Shown here one piece after another: positions 1 to 15,500 of a DNA stretch of 64,000 bases (the first letter of the stretch is position 1; each line of letters starts with the position of its first letter). The stretch spans positions 29,391,001 to 29,455,000 of the forward strand of contig NC_079885.1 in NCBI RefSeq assembly GCF_029227915.1. Direction: 5' to 3'. The stretch is from Hydractinia symbiolongicarpus (taxonomy: Eukaryota > Cnidaria > Hydrozoa > Anthoathecata > Hydractiniidae). The notes below the pieces were generated by a model, which worked only from the letters and a program-made list of their open reading frames with translations, did no database searches and had not been told where the DNA came from. The position numbers and the translations under genes are program-made.

Positions 1-3000
1 CTTGTCCCGTATAGTCGAATGTATACAAAGAAAGTACCCTGTGAGTAAACTCATTTCCAGAACGATTTTTAAATTATCTTTTCACCACTAAAACGCATGA
101 GACTTGTAGTTTTCGAAAATGTTTTCATTTTTGATGAGACGCTGACTAAAAGAAGTTTAATCGCCGGCAAACGGAAACCTGCGATTTCCCGTAAATCGCG
201 GACTCGGCCCGTATAGTCAAAAGTATACAAAGAAAGTACCCAGGGAGTAAACTCATTTCCCGAACGATTTTTTAACTATTATTTCACCACTAAAGCCCAT
301 GAGACTTGCAGTTTTTAAAAATGTTTTTTTTTTGATGAGACGCTGAATAAAAGAAGTTTAATGGCCGGAAAACGAAAACCTGCGATTTCCCGTAAATCCC
401 GGGCTTGGCCCGTATAGTCGAATGTATACAAAGAAAGTGGCCAGGGAGTAAACTCATTTTTCGAAAGATTTTTTAAATTATTTGTTCACCACTGAAACGC
501 ATGAGATTTGTAGTTTTCAAAAATGTTTTCATTTTTGATGAGACGTTTAATGAAAGAGGTTTAATCGCCGGCAAACAAGAACCCGCGATTTCCCGTAAAT
601 CCCGGGCTTGGCCCGTATAGTCGAATGTATACAAAGAAAGTACCCTGTGAGTAAACTCATTTCCAGAACGATTTTTAAATTATCTTTTCACTACTAAAAC
701 GCATGAGACTTGTAGTTTTCAAAAACGTTTTCATTTTTGATGAGACGCTGAATAAAAGAAGTTTAATCGCCGGCAAACGAAAACCCGCTATTTCCCGTAA
801 AGCCCGGGCTTGTCCCGTATAGTCGAAAGTATACAAAGAAAGTACCCTGTGAGTAAACTCATTTCCAGAACGATTTTTAAATTATCTTTTCACCACTAAA
901 ACGCATGAGACTTATAGTTTTCGAAAATGTTTTCATTTTTGATGAGACGCTGACTAAAAGAAGTTTAATCGCCGGCAAACGGAAACCTGCGATTTCCCGT
1001 AAATCCCGGACTCGGCCTGTATAGTCAAAAGTATACAAAGAAAGTACCCAGGGAGTAAACTCATTACCCGAACGATTTTTTAACTATTATTTCACCACTA
1101 AAGCCCATGAGACTTGCAGTTTTTAAAAATGTTTTCATTTTTGATGAGACGCTGAATAAAAGAAGTTTAATGGCCGGACAACGAAAACCCGCGATTTCCC
1201 GTAAATCCCGGGCTTGGCCCGTATAGTCGAATGTATACAAAGAAAGTACCCAGGGAGTAAACTCATTTTTTGAAAGATTTTTTAAATTATTTTTTCACCA
1301 CTAAAACGCATGAGATTTATAGTTTTCAAAAATGTTTTCATTTTTGATGAGGCGCCTAATGAAAGAGGTTTAATCGCCGGCAAACGAAAACCCGCGATTT
1401 CCCGTAAATCCCGGGCTTGGCCCGTATAGTCGAATGTATACAAAGAAAGTACCCTGTGAGTAAACTCATTTCCAGAACGATTTTTAAATTATCTTTTCAC
1501 CACTAAAACGCATGAGACTTGTAGTTTTCAAAAATGTTTTCATTTTTGATGAGACGCTGAATAAAAGAAGTTTAATCGCCGGCAAACGGAAACCTGCGAT
1601 TTCCCGTAAATCCCGGACTCGGCCCGTATAGTCAAAAGTATACAAAAAAAGTACCCAGGGAGTAAACTCACTTCCCGAACGATTTTTTAATTATTATTTC
1701 ACCACTAAAGCCCATGAGACTTGCAGTTTTTAAAAATGTTTTCATCTTTGATGAGACGCTGAATAAAAGAAGTTTAATCGCCGGCAAACGAAAACCCGCG
1801 ATTTCCCGTAAATCCCGGGCTTGGCCCGTATAGTCGAATGTATACAAAGAAAGTACCCTGTGAGTAAACTCATTTCCAGAACGATTTTTAAATTATCTTT
1901 TCACCACTAAAACGCATGAGACTTGTAGTTTTCAAAAGTGTTTTTATTTTTGATGAGACGCTGAATAAAAGAAGTTTAATCGCCTGCAAACGAAAACCCG
2001 CGATTTCCCGTAAATCCTGGGCTTGGCCTGTATAGTTGAATGTATCTAAAGAAAGTACCCAGGGAATAAATTGATTTCCCGAACGATTTATCAAATTATT
2101 TCTGCACCACTAGAACGAATGAGACTTGTAGTTTTCAAAAATGTTTTCATTTTTAATGAGACGCTTAATGAAAGAGGTTTAATCGCCGGCAAACGAAAAC
2201 CCGCTATTTCCCTTAATCCCGGGCTTGTCCCGTATAGTCGAATGTATACAAAGAAAGTACCCTGTGAGTAAACTCATTTCCAGAAGGATTTTTAACTTAT
2301 CTTTTCACCACTAAAACGCATGAGACTTGTAGTTTTCAAAAATGTTTTCATTTTTGATGAGACGCTGACTAAAAGAAGTTTAATCTCCGGCAAACGGAAA
2401 CCTGCGATTTCCCGTTAATCCCGGACTCGACCCGTATAGTCAAAAGTATACAAAGAAAGTACCCAGGGAGTAAACTCATTTCCCGAACGATTTTTTAACT
2501 ATTATTTCACCACTAAAGCCCATGAGACTTGCAGTTTTTAAAAATGTTTTCATTTTTGATGAGACGCTGAATAAAAGAAGTTTAATGGCCGGAAAACGAA
2601 AACCCGCGATTTTCCGTTAATCCCGGGCTTGGCCCGTATAGTCGAATGTATACAAAAAAGTACCCAGGGAGTAAACTCATTTTTCGAAAGATTTTTTAAA
2701 TTGTTTTTTCACCACTAAAACGCATGAGATTTGTAGTTTTCAAAAATGTTTTCATTTTTGATGAGACGCCTAATGAAAGAGGTTTTATCGCCGGCAAAGG
2801 AAAACCCGCAATTTCCCGTAAATCCCGGGCTTGGCCCGTATAGTCGAATGTATACAAAGAAAGTACCCTGTGAGTAAACTCATTTCCAGAACGATTTTTA
2901 AATTATCTTTTCACCACTAAAACGCATGAGACTTGTAGTTTTCAAAAATGTTTTCATTTTTGATGAGACGCTGAATAAAAGAAGTTAAATCGCCGGCAAA

Positions 3001-6000
3001 CGGAAACCTGCGATTTCCCGTAAATCCCGGACTCGGCCCGTATAGTCAAAAGTATACAAAGAAAGTACCCAGGGAGTAAACTCACTTCCCGAACGATTTT
3101 TTAATTATTATTTCACCACTAAAGCCCATGAGACTTGCAGTTTTTAAAAATGTTTTCATTTTTGATGAGACGCTGAATAAAAGAAGTTTAGTCGCCGGCA
3201 AACGAAAACCCGCGATTTCCCGTAAATCCCGGGCTCGGCCCGTATAGTCAAAAGTATACAAAGAAAGTACCCATGGAGTAAACACATTTCCCGAACGATT
3301 TTTTAAACTATTTTTTCACCACTAAAACGCATGAGACTTGTAGTTTTCAAAAGTGTTTTCATTTTTGATGAGACGCTGAATAAAAGAAGTTTAATCGACG
3401 GCAAACGAAAACCCGCGATTTCCCGCAAATCCTGGGCTTGGCCCGTATAGTTGAATGTATCTAAAGAAAGTACCCAGGGAGTAAACTGATTTCCCGAACG
3501 ATTTTTCAAATTATTTCTGCACCACTAGAACGAATGAGACTTGTAGTTTTTAAAAATGTTTTCATCTTTGATGAGACGCTGAATAAAAGAAGTTTAATCG
3601 CCGGCAAACGAAAACCCGCGATTTCCCGTAAATCCCGGGCTTGGCCCGTATAGTCGAATGTATACAAAGAAAGTACCCTGTGAGTAAACTCATTTCCAGA
3701 ACGATTTTTAAATTATCTTTTCACCACTAAAACGCATGAGACTTGTAGTTTTCAAAAGTGTTTTTATTTTTGATGAGACGCTGAATAAAAGAAGTTTAAT
3801 CGCCTGCAAACGAAAACCCGCGATTTCCCGTAAATCCTGGGCTTGGCCTGTATAGTTGAATGTATCTAAAGAAAGTACCCAGGGAATAAATTGATTTCCC
3901 GAACGATTTATCAAATTATTTCTGCACCACTAGAACGAATGAGACTTGTAGTTTTCAAAAATGTTTTCATTTTTAATGAGACGCTTAATGAAAGAGGTTT
4001 AATCGCCGGCAAACGAAAACTCGCTATTTCCCTTAATCCCGGGCTTGTCCCGTATAGTCGAATGTATACAAAGAAAGTACCCTGTGAGTAAACTCATTTC
4101 CAGAAGGATTTTTAACTTATCTTTTCACCACTAAAACGCATGAGACTTGTAGTTTTCAAAAATGTTTTCATTTTTGATGAGACGCTGACTAAAAGAAGTT
4201 TAATCTCCGGCAAACGGAAACCTGCGATTTCCCGTTAATCCCGGACTCGACCCGTATAGTCAAAAGTATACAAAGAAAGTACCCAGGGAGTAAACTCATT
4301 TCCCGAACGATTTTTTAACTATTATTTCACCACTAAAGCCCATGAGACTTGCAGTTTTTAAAAATGTTTTCATTTTTGATGAGACGCTGAATAAAAGAAG
4401 TTTAATGGCCGGAAAACGAAAACCCGCGATTTTCCGTTAATCCCGGGCTTGGCCCGTATAGTCGAATGTATACAAAAAAGTACCCAGGGAGTAAACTCAT
4501 TTTTCGAAAGATTTTTTAAATTGTTTTTTCACCACTAAAACGCATGAGATTTGTAGTTTTCAAAAATGTTTTCATTTTTGATGAGACGCCTAATGAAAGA
4601 GGTTTTATCGCCGGCAAAGGAAAACCCGCAATTTCCCGTAAATCCCGGGCTTGGCCCGTATAGTCGAATGTATACAAAGAAAGTACCCTGTGAGTAAACT
4701 CATTTCCAGAACGATTTTTAAATTATCTTTTCACCACTAAAACGCATGAGACTTGTAGTTTTCAAAAATGTTTTCATTTTTGATGAGACGCTGAATAAAA
4801 GAAGTTAAATCGCCGGCAAACGGAAACCTGCGATTTCCCGTAAATCCCGGACTCGGCCCGTATAGTCAAAAGTATACAAAGAAAGTACCCAGGGAGTAAA
4901 CTCACTTCCCGAACGATTTTTTAATTATTATTTCACCACTAAAGCCCATGAGACTTGCAGTTTTTAAAAATGTTTTCATTTTTGATGAGACGCTGAATAA
5001 AAGAAGTTTAATCGACGGCAAACGAAAACCCGCGATTTCCCGCAAATCCTGGGCTTGGCCCGTATAGTTGAATGTATCTAAAGAAAGTACCCAGGGAGTA
5101 AACTGATTTCCCGAACGATTTTTCAAATTATTTCTGCACCACTAGAACGAATGAGACTTGTAGTTTTTAAAAATGTTTTCATTTTTAATGAGACGTTTAA
5201 TGAAAGAGGTCTAATCGCCGGCAAACGAAAACCCGCTATTTCCCGTAAATCCCGGGCTTGTCCCGTATAGTCGAATGTATACAAAGAAAGTACCCTGTGA
5301 GTAAACTCATTTCCAGAACGATTTTTAAATTATCTTTTCACCACTAAAACGCATGAGACTTGTAGTTTTCGAAAATGTTTTCATTTTTGATGAGACGCTG
5401 ACTAAAAGAAGTTTAATCGCCGGCAAACGGAAACCTGCGATTTCCCGTAAATCGCGGACTCGGCCCGTATAGTCAAAAGTATACAAAGAAAGTACCCAGG
5501 GAGTAAACTCATTTCCCGAACGATTTTTTAACTATTATTTCACCACTAAAGCCCATGAGACTTGCAGTTTTTAAAAATGTTTTCATCTTTGATGAGACGC
5601 TGAATAAAAGAAGTTTAATCGCCGGCAAACGAAAACCCGCGATTTCCCGTAAATCCCGGGCTTGGCCCGTATAGTCGAATGTATACAAAGAAAGTACCCT
5701 GTGAGTAAACTCATTTCCAGAACGATTTTTAAATTATCTTTTCACCACTAAAACGCATGAGACTTGTAGTTTTCAAAAGTGTTTTTATTTTTGATGAGAC
5801 GCTGAATAAAAGAAGTTTAATCGCCTGCAAACGAAAACCCGCGATTTCCCGTAAATCCTGGGCTTGGCCTGTATAGTTGAATGTATCTAAAATAAGTACC
5901 CAGGGAATAAATTGATTTCCCGAACGATTTATCAAATTATTTCTGCACCACTAGAACGAATGAGACTTGTAGTTTTCAAAAATGTTTTCATTTTTAATGA

Positions 6001-9000
6001 GACGCTTAATGAAAGAGGTTTAATCGCCGGCAAACGAAAACCCGCTATTTCCCTTAATCCCGGGCTTGTCCCGTATAGTCGAATGTATACAAAGAAAGTA
6101 CCCTGTGAGTAAACTCATTTCCAGAAGGATTTTTAACTTATCTTTTCACCACTAAAACGCATGAGACTTGTAGTTTTCAAAAATGTTTTCATTTTTGATG
6201 AGACGCTGACTAAAAGAAGTTTAATCTCCGGCAAACGGAAACCTGCGATTTCCCGTTAATCCCGGACTCGACCCGTATAGTCAAAAGTATACAAAGAAAG
6301 TACCCAGGGAGTAAACTCATTTCCCGAACGATTTTTTAACTATTATTTCACCACTAAAGCCCATGAGACTTGCAGTTTTTAAAAATGTTTTCATTTTTGA
6401 TGAGACGCTGAATAAAAGAAGTTTAATGGCCGGAAAACGAAAACCCGCGATTTTCCGTTAATCCCGGGCTTGGCCCGTATAGTCGAATGTATACAAAAAA
6501 GTACCCAGGAAGTAAACTCATTTTTCGAAAGATTTTTTAAATTGTTTTTTCACCACTAAAACGCATGAGATTTGTAGTTTTCAAAAATGTTTTCATTTTT
6601 GATGAGACGCCTAATGAAAGAGGTTTTATCGCCGGCAAAGGAAAACCCGCAATTTCCCGTAAATCCCGGGCTTGGCCCGTATAGTCGAATGTATACAAAG
6701 AAAGTACCCTGTGAGTAAACTCATTTCCAGAACGATTTTTAAATTATCTTTTCACCACTAAAACGCATGAGACTTGTAGTTTTCAAAAATGTTTTCATTT
6801 TTGATGAGACGCTGAATAAAAGAAGTTAAATCGCCGGCAAACGGAAACCTGCGATTTCCCGTAAATCCCGGACTCGGCCCGTATAGTCAAAAGTATACAA
6901 AGAAAGTACCCAGGGAGTAAACTCACTTCCCGAACGATTTTTTAATTATTATTTCACCACTAAAGCCCATGAGACTTGCAGTTTTTAAAAATGTTTTCAT
7001 TTTTGATGAGACGCTGAATAAAAGAAGTTTAGTCGCCGGCAAACGAAAACCCGCGATTTCCCGTAAATACCGGGCTCGGCCCGTATAGTCAAAAGTATAC
7101 AAAGAAAGTACCCATGGAGTAAACACATTTCCCGAACGATTTTTTAAACTATTTTTTCACCACTAAAACGCATGAGACTTGTAGTTTTCAAAAGTGTTTT
7201 CATTTTTGATGAGACGCTGAATAAAAGAAGTTTAATCGACGGCAAACGAAAACCCGCGATTTCCCGCAAATCCTGGGCTTGGCCCGTATAGTTGAATGTA
7301 TCTAAAGAAAGTACCCAGGGAGTAAACTGATTTCCCGAACGATTTTTCAAATTATTTCTGCACCACTAGAACGAATGAGACTTGTAGTTTTTAAAAATGT
7401 TTTCATTTTTAATGAGACGTTTAATGAAAGAGGTCTAATCGCCGGCAAACGAAAACCCGATATTTCCCGTAAATCCCGGGCTTGTCCCGTATAGTCGAAT
7501 GTATACAAAGAAAGTACCCTGTGAGTAAACTCATTTCCAGAACGATTTTTAAATTATCTTTTCACCACTAAAACGCATGAGACTTGTAGTTTTCGAAAAT
7601 GTTTTCATTTTTGATGAGACGCTGACTAAAAGAAGTTTAATCGCCGGCAAACGGAAACCTGCGATTTCCCGTAAATCGCGGACTCGGCCCGTATAGTCAA
7701 AAGTATACAAAGAAAGTACCCAGGGAGTAAACTCATTTCCCGAACGATTTTTTAACTATTATTTCACCACTAAAGCCCATGAGACTTGCAGTTTTTAAAA
7801 ATGTTTTTTTTTTGATGAGACGCTGAATAAAAGAAGTTTAATGGCCGGAAAACGAAAACCCGCGATTTCCCGTAAATCCCGGGCTTGGCCCGTATAGTCG
7901 AATGTATACAAAGAAAGTGGCCAGGGAGTAAACTCATTTTTCGAAAGATTTTTTAAATTATTTGTTCACCACTGAAACGCATGAGATTTGTAGTTTTCAA
8001 AAATGTTTTCATTTTTGATGAGACGCTTAATGAAAGAGGTTTAATCGCCGGCAAACAAGAACCCGCGATTTCCCGTAAATCCCGGGCTTGGCCCGTATAG
8101 TCGAATGTATACAAAGAAAGTACCCTGTGAGTAAACTCATTTCCAGAACGATTTTTAAATTATCTTTTCACTACTAAAACGCATGAGACTTGTAGTTTTC
8201 AAAAACGTTTTCATTTTTGATGAGACGCTGAATAAAAGAAGTTTAATCGCCGGCAAACGAAAACCCGCTATTTCCCGTAAAGCCCGGACTTGTCCCGTAT
8301 AGTCGAAAGTATACAAAGAAAGTACCCTGTGAGTAAACTCATTTCCAGAACGATTTTTAAATTATCTTTTCACCACTAAAACGCATGAGACTTATAGTTT
8401 TCGAAAATGTTTTCATTTTTGATGAGACGCTGACTAAAAGAAGTTTAATCGCCGGCAAACGGAAACCTGCGATTTCCCGTAAATCCCGGACTCGGCCTGT
8501 ATAGTCAAAAGTATACAAAGAAAGTACCCAGGGAGTAAACTCATTACCCGAACGATTTTTTAACTATTATTTCACCACTAAAGCCCATGAGACTTGCAGT
8601 TTTTAAAAATGTTTTCATTTTTGATGAGACGCTGAATAAAAGAAGTTTAATGGCCGGACAACGAAAACCCGCGATTTCCCGTAAATCCCGGGCTTGGCCC
8701 GTATAGTCGAATGTATACAAAGAAAGTACCCAGGGAGTAAACTCATTTTTTGAAAGATTTTTTAAATTATTTTTTCACCACTAAAACGCATGAGATTTAT
8801 AGTTTTCAAAAATGTTTTCATTTTTGATGAGGCGCCTAATGAAAGAGGTTTAATCGCCGGCAAACGAAAACCCGCGATTTCCCGTAAATCCCGGGCTTGG
8901 CCCGTATAGTCGAATGTATACAAAGAAAGTACCCTGTGAGTAAACTCATTTCCAGAACGATTTTTAAATTATCTTTTCACCACTAAAACGCATGAGACTT

Positions 9001-11180
9001 GTAGTTTTCAAAAATGTTTTCATTTTTGATGAGACGCTGAATAAAAGAAGTTTAATCGCCGGCAAACGGAAACCTGCGATTTCCCGTAAATCCCGGACTC
9101 GGCCCGTATAGTCAAAAGTATACAAAAAAAGTACCCAGGGAGTAAACTCACTTCCCGAACGATTTTTTAATTATTATTTCACCACTAAAGCCCATGAGAC
9201 TTGCAGTTTTTAAAAATGTTTTCATCTTTGATGAGACGCTGAATAAAAGAAGTTTAATCGCCGGCAAACGAAAACCCGCGATTTCCCGTAAATCCCGGGC
9301 TTGGCCCGTATAGTCGAATGTATACAAAGAAAGTACCCTGTGAGTAAACTCATTTCCAGAACGATTTTTAAATTATCTTTTCACCACTAAAACGCATGAG
9401 ACTTGTAGTTTTCAAAAGTGTTTTTATTTTTGATGAGACGCTGAATAAAAGAAGTTTAATCGCCTGCAAACGAAAACCCGCGATTTCCCGTAAATCCTGG
9501 GCTTGGCCTGTATAGTTGAATGTATGTAAAGAAAGTACCCAGGGAATAAATTGATTTCCCGAACGATTTATCAAATTATTTCTGCACCAATAGAACGAAT
9601 GAGACTTGTAGTTTTCAAAAATGTTTTCATTTTTAATGAGACGCTTAATGAAAGAGGTTTAATCGCCGGCAAACGAAAACCCGCTATTTCCCTTAATCCC
9701 GGGCTTGTCCCGTATAGTCGAATGTATACAAAGAAAGTACCCTGTGAGTAAACTCATTTCCAGAAGGATTTTTAACTTATCTTTTCACCACTAAAACGCA
9801 TGAGACTTGTAGTTTTCAAAAATGTTTTCATTTTTGATGAGACGCTGACTAAAAGAAGTTTAATCGCCGGCAAACGGAAACCTGCGATTTCCCGTTAATC
9901 CCGGACTCGACCCGTATAGTCAAAAGTATACAAAGAAAGTACCCAGGGAGTAAACTCATTTCCCGAACGATTTTTTAACTATTATTTCACCACTAAAGCC
10001 CATGAGACTTGCAGTTTTTAAAAATGTTTTCATTTTTGATGAGACGCTGAATAAAAGAAGTTTAATGGCCGGAAAACGAAAACCCGCGATTTTCCGTAAA
10101 TCCCGGGCTTGGCCCGTATAGTCGAATGTATACAAAAAAGTACCCAGGGAGTAAACTCATTTTTCGAAAGATTTTTTAAATTGTTTTTTCACCACTAAAA
10201 CGCATGAGATTTGTAGTTTTCAAAAATGTTTTCATTTTTGATGAGACGCCTAATGAAAGAGGTTTTATCGCCGGCAAAGGAAAACCCGCAATTTCCCGTA
10301 AATCCCGGGCTTGGCCCGTATAGTCGAATGTATACAAAGAAAGTACCCTGTGAGTAAACTCATTTCCAGAACGATTTTTAAATTATCTTTTCACCACTAA
10401 AACGCATGAGACTTGTAGTTTTCAAAAATGTTTTCATTTTTGATGAGACGCTGAATAAAAGAAGTTAAATCGCCGGCAAACGGAAACCTGCGATTTCCCG
10501 TAAATCCCGGACTCGGCCCGTATAGTCAAAAGTATACAAAGAAAGTACCCAGGGAGTAAACTCACTTCCCGAACGATTTTTTAATTATTATTTCACCACT
10601 AAAGCCCATGAGACTTGCAGTTTTTAAAAATGTTTTCATTTTTGATGAGACGCTGAATAAAAGAAGTTTAGTCGCCGGCAGACGAAAACCCGCGATTTCC
10701 CGTAAATCCCGGGCTCGGCCCGTATAGTCAAAAGTATACAAAGAAAGTACCCATGGAGTAAACACATTTCCCGAACGATTTTTTAAATTATTTTTTCACC
10801 ACTAAAACGCATGAGACTTGTAGTTTTCAAAAGTGTTTTCATTTTTGATGAGACGCTGAATAAAAGAAGTTTAATCGACGGCAAACGAAAACCCGCGATT
10901 TCCCGCAAATCCTGGGCTTGGCCCGTATAGTTGAATGTATCTAAAGAAAGTACCCAGGGAGTAAACGGATTTCCCGAACGATTTTTCAAATTATTTCTGC
11001 ACCACTAGAACGAATGAGACTTGTAGTTTTTAAAAATGTTTTCATTTTTAATGAGACGCTTAATGAAAGAGGTCTAATCGCCGGCAAACGAAAACCCGCT
11101 ATTTCCCGTAAATCCCGGGCTTGTCCCGTATAGTCGAATGTATACAAAGAAAGTACCCTGTCAGTAAACTCATTTCCAGA
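1..11180. repeat. Long-range duplication in the satellite, offset 7480 bp (37 monomers)
   Basis: The block beginning at position 1 is repeated from 7481 with the same order of monomer variants. Markers at 1888, 2071, 3082 and 3303 reappear at 9368, 9551, 10562 and 10783, all exactly 7480 bp apart. A further copy of part of it (the long T-run monomer at about 7803) appears about 3.64 kb later near 11442. This is a duplication of blocks above the level of the 1.82-kb unit. Confidence 0.75.
1741..5581. repeat. Higher-order repeat, 9-monomer unit (~1.82 kb) in tandem
   Basis: Diagnostic variants of the monomers at 1741-3560 recur 1820 bp later: TTCATCTTTGATGAG at 1741 and 3561, and CGCCTGCAAACG at about 1981 and 3801. 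A third copy starts near 5582. The second repeat has lost one monomer: the two monomers at about 3082-3509 are fused into one at 4902-5126, and the offset drops from 1820 to 1617 bp after that point. This fits unequal exchange inside the array. Confidence 0.8.
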
Positions 11181-12599
11181 ACGATTTTTAAATTATCTTT
11201 TCACCACTAAAACGCATGAGACTTGTAGTTTTCGAAAATGTTTTCATTTTTGATGAGACGCTGACCAAAAGAAGTTTAATCGCCGGCAAACGGAAACCTG
11301 CGATTTCCCGTAAATCGCGGACTCGGCCCGTATAGTCAAAAGTATACAAAGAAAGTACCCAGGGAGTAAACTCATTTCCCGAACGATTTTTTAACTATTA
11401 TTTCACCACTAAAGCCCATGAGACTTGCAGTTTTTAAAAATGTTTTTTTTTTGATGAGACATTGAATAAAAGAAGTTTAATGGCCGGAAAACGAAAACCC
11501 GCGATTTCCCGTAAATCCCGGGCTTGGCCCGTATAGTCGAATGTATACAAAGAAAGTGGCCAGGGAGTAAACTCATTTTTCGAAAGATTTTTTAAATTAT
11601 TTGTTCACCACTAAAACGCATGAGATTTGTAGTTTTCAAAAATGTTTTCATTTTTGATGAGACGCCTAATGAAAGAGGTTTAATCGCCGGCAAACAAGAA
11701 CCCGCGATTTCCCGTAAATCCCGGGCTTGGCCCGTATAGTCGAATGTATACAAAAAAAATACCCTGTGAGTAAACTCATTTCCAGAACGATTTTTAAATT
11801 ATCTTTTCACTACTAAAACGCATGAGACTTGTAGTTTTCAAAAATGTTTTCATTTTTGATGAGACGCTGAATAAAAAAAGTTTAATCGCCGGCAAACGAA
11901 AACCCGCTATTTCCCGTAAAGTCCGGGCTTGTCCCGTATAGTCGAAAGTATACAAAGAAAGTACCCTGTGAGTAAACTCATTTCCAAAACGATTTTTAAA
12001 TTATCTTTTCACCACTAAAACGCATGAGACTTATAGTTTTCGAAAATGTTTTCATTTTTGATGAGACGCTGACTAAAAGAAGTTTAATCGCCGGCAAACG
12101 GAAACCTGCGATTTCCCGTAAATCCCGGACTCGGCCTGTATAGTCAAAAGTATACAAAGAAAGTACCCAGGGAGTAAACTCATTACCCGAACGATTTTTT
12201 AACTATTATTTCACCACTAAAGCCCATGAGACTTGCAGTTTATAAAAATGTTTTCATTTTTGATGAGACGCTGAATAAAAGAAGTTTAATGGCCGGAAAA
12301 CGAAAACCCGCGATTTCCCGTAAATCCCGGGCTTGGCCCGTATAGTCAAATGTATACAAAGAAAGTACCCAGGGAGTAAACTCATTTTTTGAAAGATTTT
12401 TTAAATTATTTTTTCACCACTAAAACGCATGAGATTTATAGTTTTCAAAAATGTTTTCATTTTTGATGAGACGCCTAATGAAAGAGGTTTAATCGCCGGC
12501 AAACGAAAACCCGCGATTTCCCGTAAATCCCGGGCTTGGCCCGTATAGTCGAATGTATACAAAGAAAGTACCCTGTGAGTAAACTCATTTCCAGAACGA

Positions 12600-15500
12600 T
12601 TTTTAAATTATCTTTTCACCACTAAAACGCATGAGACTTGTAGTTTTCAAAAATGTTTTCATTTTTGATGAGACGCTGAATAAAAGAAGTTTAATCGCCG
12701 GCAAACGGAAACCTGCGATTTCCCGTAAATCCCGGACTCGGCCCGTATAGTCAAAAGTATACAAAAAAAGTACCCAGGGAGTAAACTCACTTCCCGAACG
12801 ATTTTTTAATTATTATTTCACCACTAAAGCCCATGAGACTTGCAGTTTTTAAAAATGTTTTCATCTTTGATGAGACGCTGAATAAAAGAAGTTTAATCGC
12901 CGGCAAACGAAAACCCGCGATTTCCCGTAAATCCGGGGCTTGGCCCGTATAGTCGAATGTATACAAAGAAAGTACCCTGTGAGTAAATTCATTTCCAGAA
13001 CGATTTTTAAATTATCTTTTCACCACTAAAACGCATGAGACTTGTAGTTTTCAAAAATGTTTTCATTTTTGATGAGACGCTGAATAAAAGAAGTTTAATC
13101 GCCGGCAAACGGAAACCTGCGATTTCCCGTAAATCCCGGACTCGGCCTGTATAGTCAAAAGTATACAAAGAAAGTACCCAGGGAGTAAACTCACTTCCCG
13201 AACGATTTTTTAACTATTATTTCACCACTAAAGCCCATGAGACTTGCAGTTTTTAAAAATGTTTTCATTTTTGTGGAGACGCTGTATAAAAAAAGTTTAA
13301 TCGCCGGCAAACGAAAACCCGCGATTTCCCGTAAATCCTGGGCTCGGCCCGTATAGTCAAAAGTATACAAAGAAAGTACCCAGGGAGTAAACTCATTTCC
13401 CGAACGATTTTTTAAATTTTTTTTTCACCACTAAAACGCATGAGACTTGTAGGTTTCAAAAATGTTTTCATTTTAGATGAGACGCTTAATGAAAGAGGTT
13501 TAATCGCCGGCAAACGAAAACCCGCGATTTCCCGTAAATCCCGGGCTTAGCCCGTATAGTCAAAAGTATACAAAGAAAGTACCCAGGGAGTAAACACATT
13601 TCCCGAACGATTTTTTAAATAATTTTTTCACCACTAAAACGCATGAGACTTGTAGTTTTCAAAAGAGTTTTCATTTTTGATGAGACGCTGAATAAAAGGA
13701 GTTTAATCGCCGGCAAACGAAAACCCGCCATTTCCCGTAAACCCAGGACTCGGCCCGTATAGTCAAAAGTATACAAAGAAAGTACCCAGGGAGTACACTA
13801 ATTTCCCGAACGATTTTTCAAATTATTTCTGCACCACTAGAACGAATGAGACTTGTAGTTTTCAAAAATGTTTTCATTTTTAATGAGACGCTTAATAAAA
13901 GAGGTTTAATCGCCGGCAAACGAAAACCCGCGATTTCCCGTAAATCCCGGGCTTAGCCCGTATAGTCAAAAGTATACAAAGAAAGTACCCAGGGAGTAAA
14001 CACATTTCCCGAACGATTTTTTAAATTATTTTTTCACCACTAAAACGCATGAGACTTGTAGTTTTCAAAAGTGTTTTCATTTTTGATGAGACGCTGAATA
14101 AAAGGAGTTTAATCGCCGGCAAACGAAAACCCGCGATTTCCCGTAAATCCTGGGCTTGGCCCGTATAGTTGAATGTATCTAAAGAAAGTACCCAGGGAGT
14201 ACACTAATTTCCCGAACGATTTTTCAAATTATTTCTGCACCACTAGAACGAATGAGACTTGTAGTTTTCATAAATGTTTTCATTTTTAATGAGACGCTTA
14301 ATGAAAGAGGTTTAATCGCCGGCAAACGAAAACCCGCTGTTTCCCGTAAATCCCGGGCTTGTCCCGTATAGTCGAATGTATACAAAGAAAGTACCCTGTG
14401 AGTAAACTCATTTCCAGAACGATTTTTGAATTATTTTTTCACCACTAAAACGCATGAGATTTGTAGTTTTCAAAAATGTTTTCATTTTTGATGAGACGCC
14501 TAATGAAAGAGGTTTAATCGCCGGCAAACGAAAACCCGCAATTTCCCGTAAATCCCGGGCTTGGCCGGTATAGTCGAATGTATACAAAGAAAATACCCTG
14601 TGAGTAAACTTATTTCCAGAACGATTTTTAAATTATCTTTTCACCACTAAAACGCATGAGACTTGTAGTTTTCAAAAATGTTTTCATTTTTGATGAGACG
14701 CTGAATAAAAGAAGTTTAATCGCCGGCAAACGGAAACCTGCGATTTCCCGTAAATCTCGCACTCGGCCCGTATAGTCAAAAGTATACAAAGAAAGTACCC
14801 AGGGAGTAAACTCATTTCCCGAACGATTTTTTAATTATTATTTCACCACTAAAGCCCATGAGACTTGCAGTTTTTAAAAATGTTTTCATTTTTGATGAGA
14901 CGCTGAATAAAAGAAGTTTAATCGCCGGCAAACGAAAACATGCGATTTCCCGTAATACCCGGGCTTGGCCCGTATAGTCAAAAGTATACAAAGAAAGTAC
15001 CCAGGGAGTAAACTCATTTCCCGAACGATTTTTTAAATTATTTTTTCACCACTAAAACGCATGAGACTTGTAGTTTTCAAAAATGTTTTCATTTTTAATG
15101 AGACGCTTAATGTAAGAGGTTTACTCGCCGGCAAACGAAAACCCGCGATTTCCCGTAAATCCCGGGCTTGGCCCGTATAGTCGAATGTATACAAAGAAAG
15201 TACCCTGTGAGTAAACTCATTTCCCGAACAATTTTTTAAATTATTTTTTCACCACTAAAACGCATGAGACTTGTAGTTTTCAGAAATGTTTTCATTTTTG
15301 ATGAGACGCTTAATGAAAGTGGTTTAATCGCCGGCAAACGAAAACCCGCGATTTCCCGTAAATCCCGGACTTGGCCCGTATAGTCGAATGTATACAAAGA
15401 AATTACCCTGTGAGTAAACTCATTTCCAAAACGATTTTTTAAATTATCTTTTCACCACTAAAACGCATGAGACTTGTAGTTTTCAAAAATGTTTTCATTT

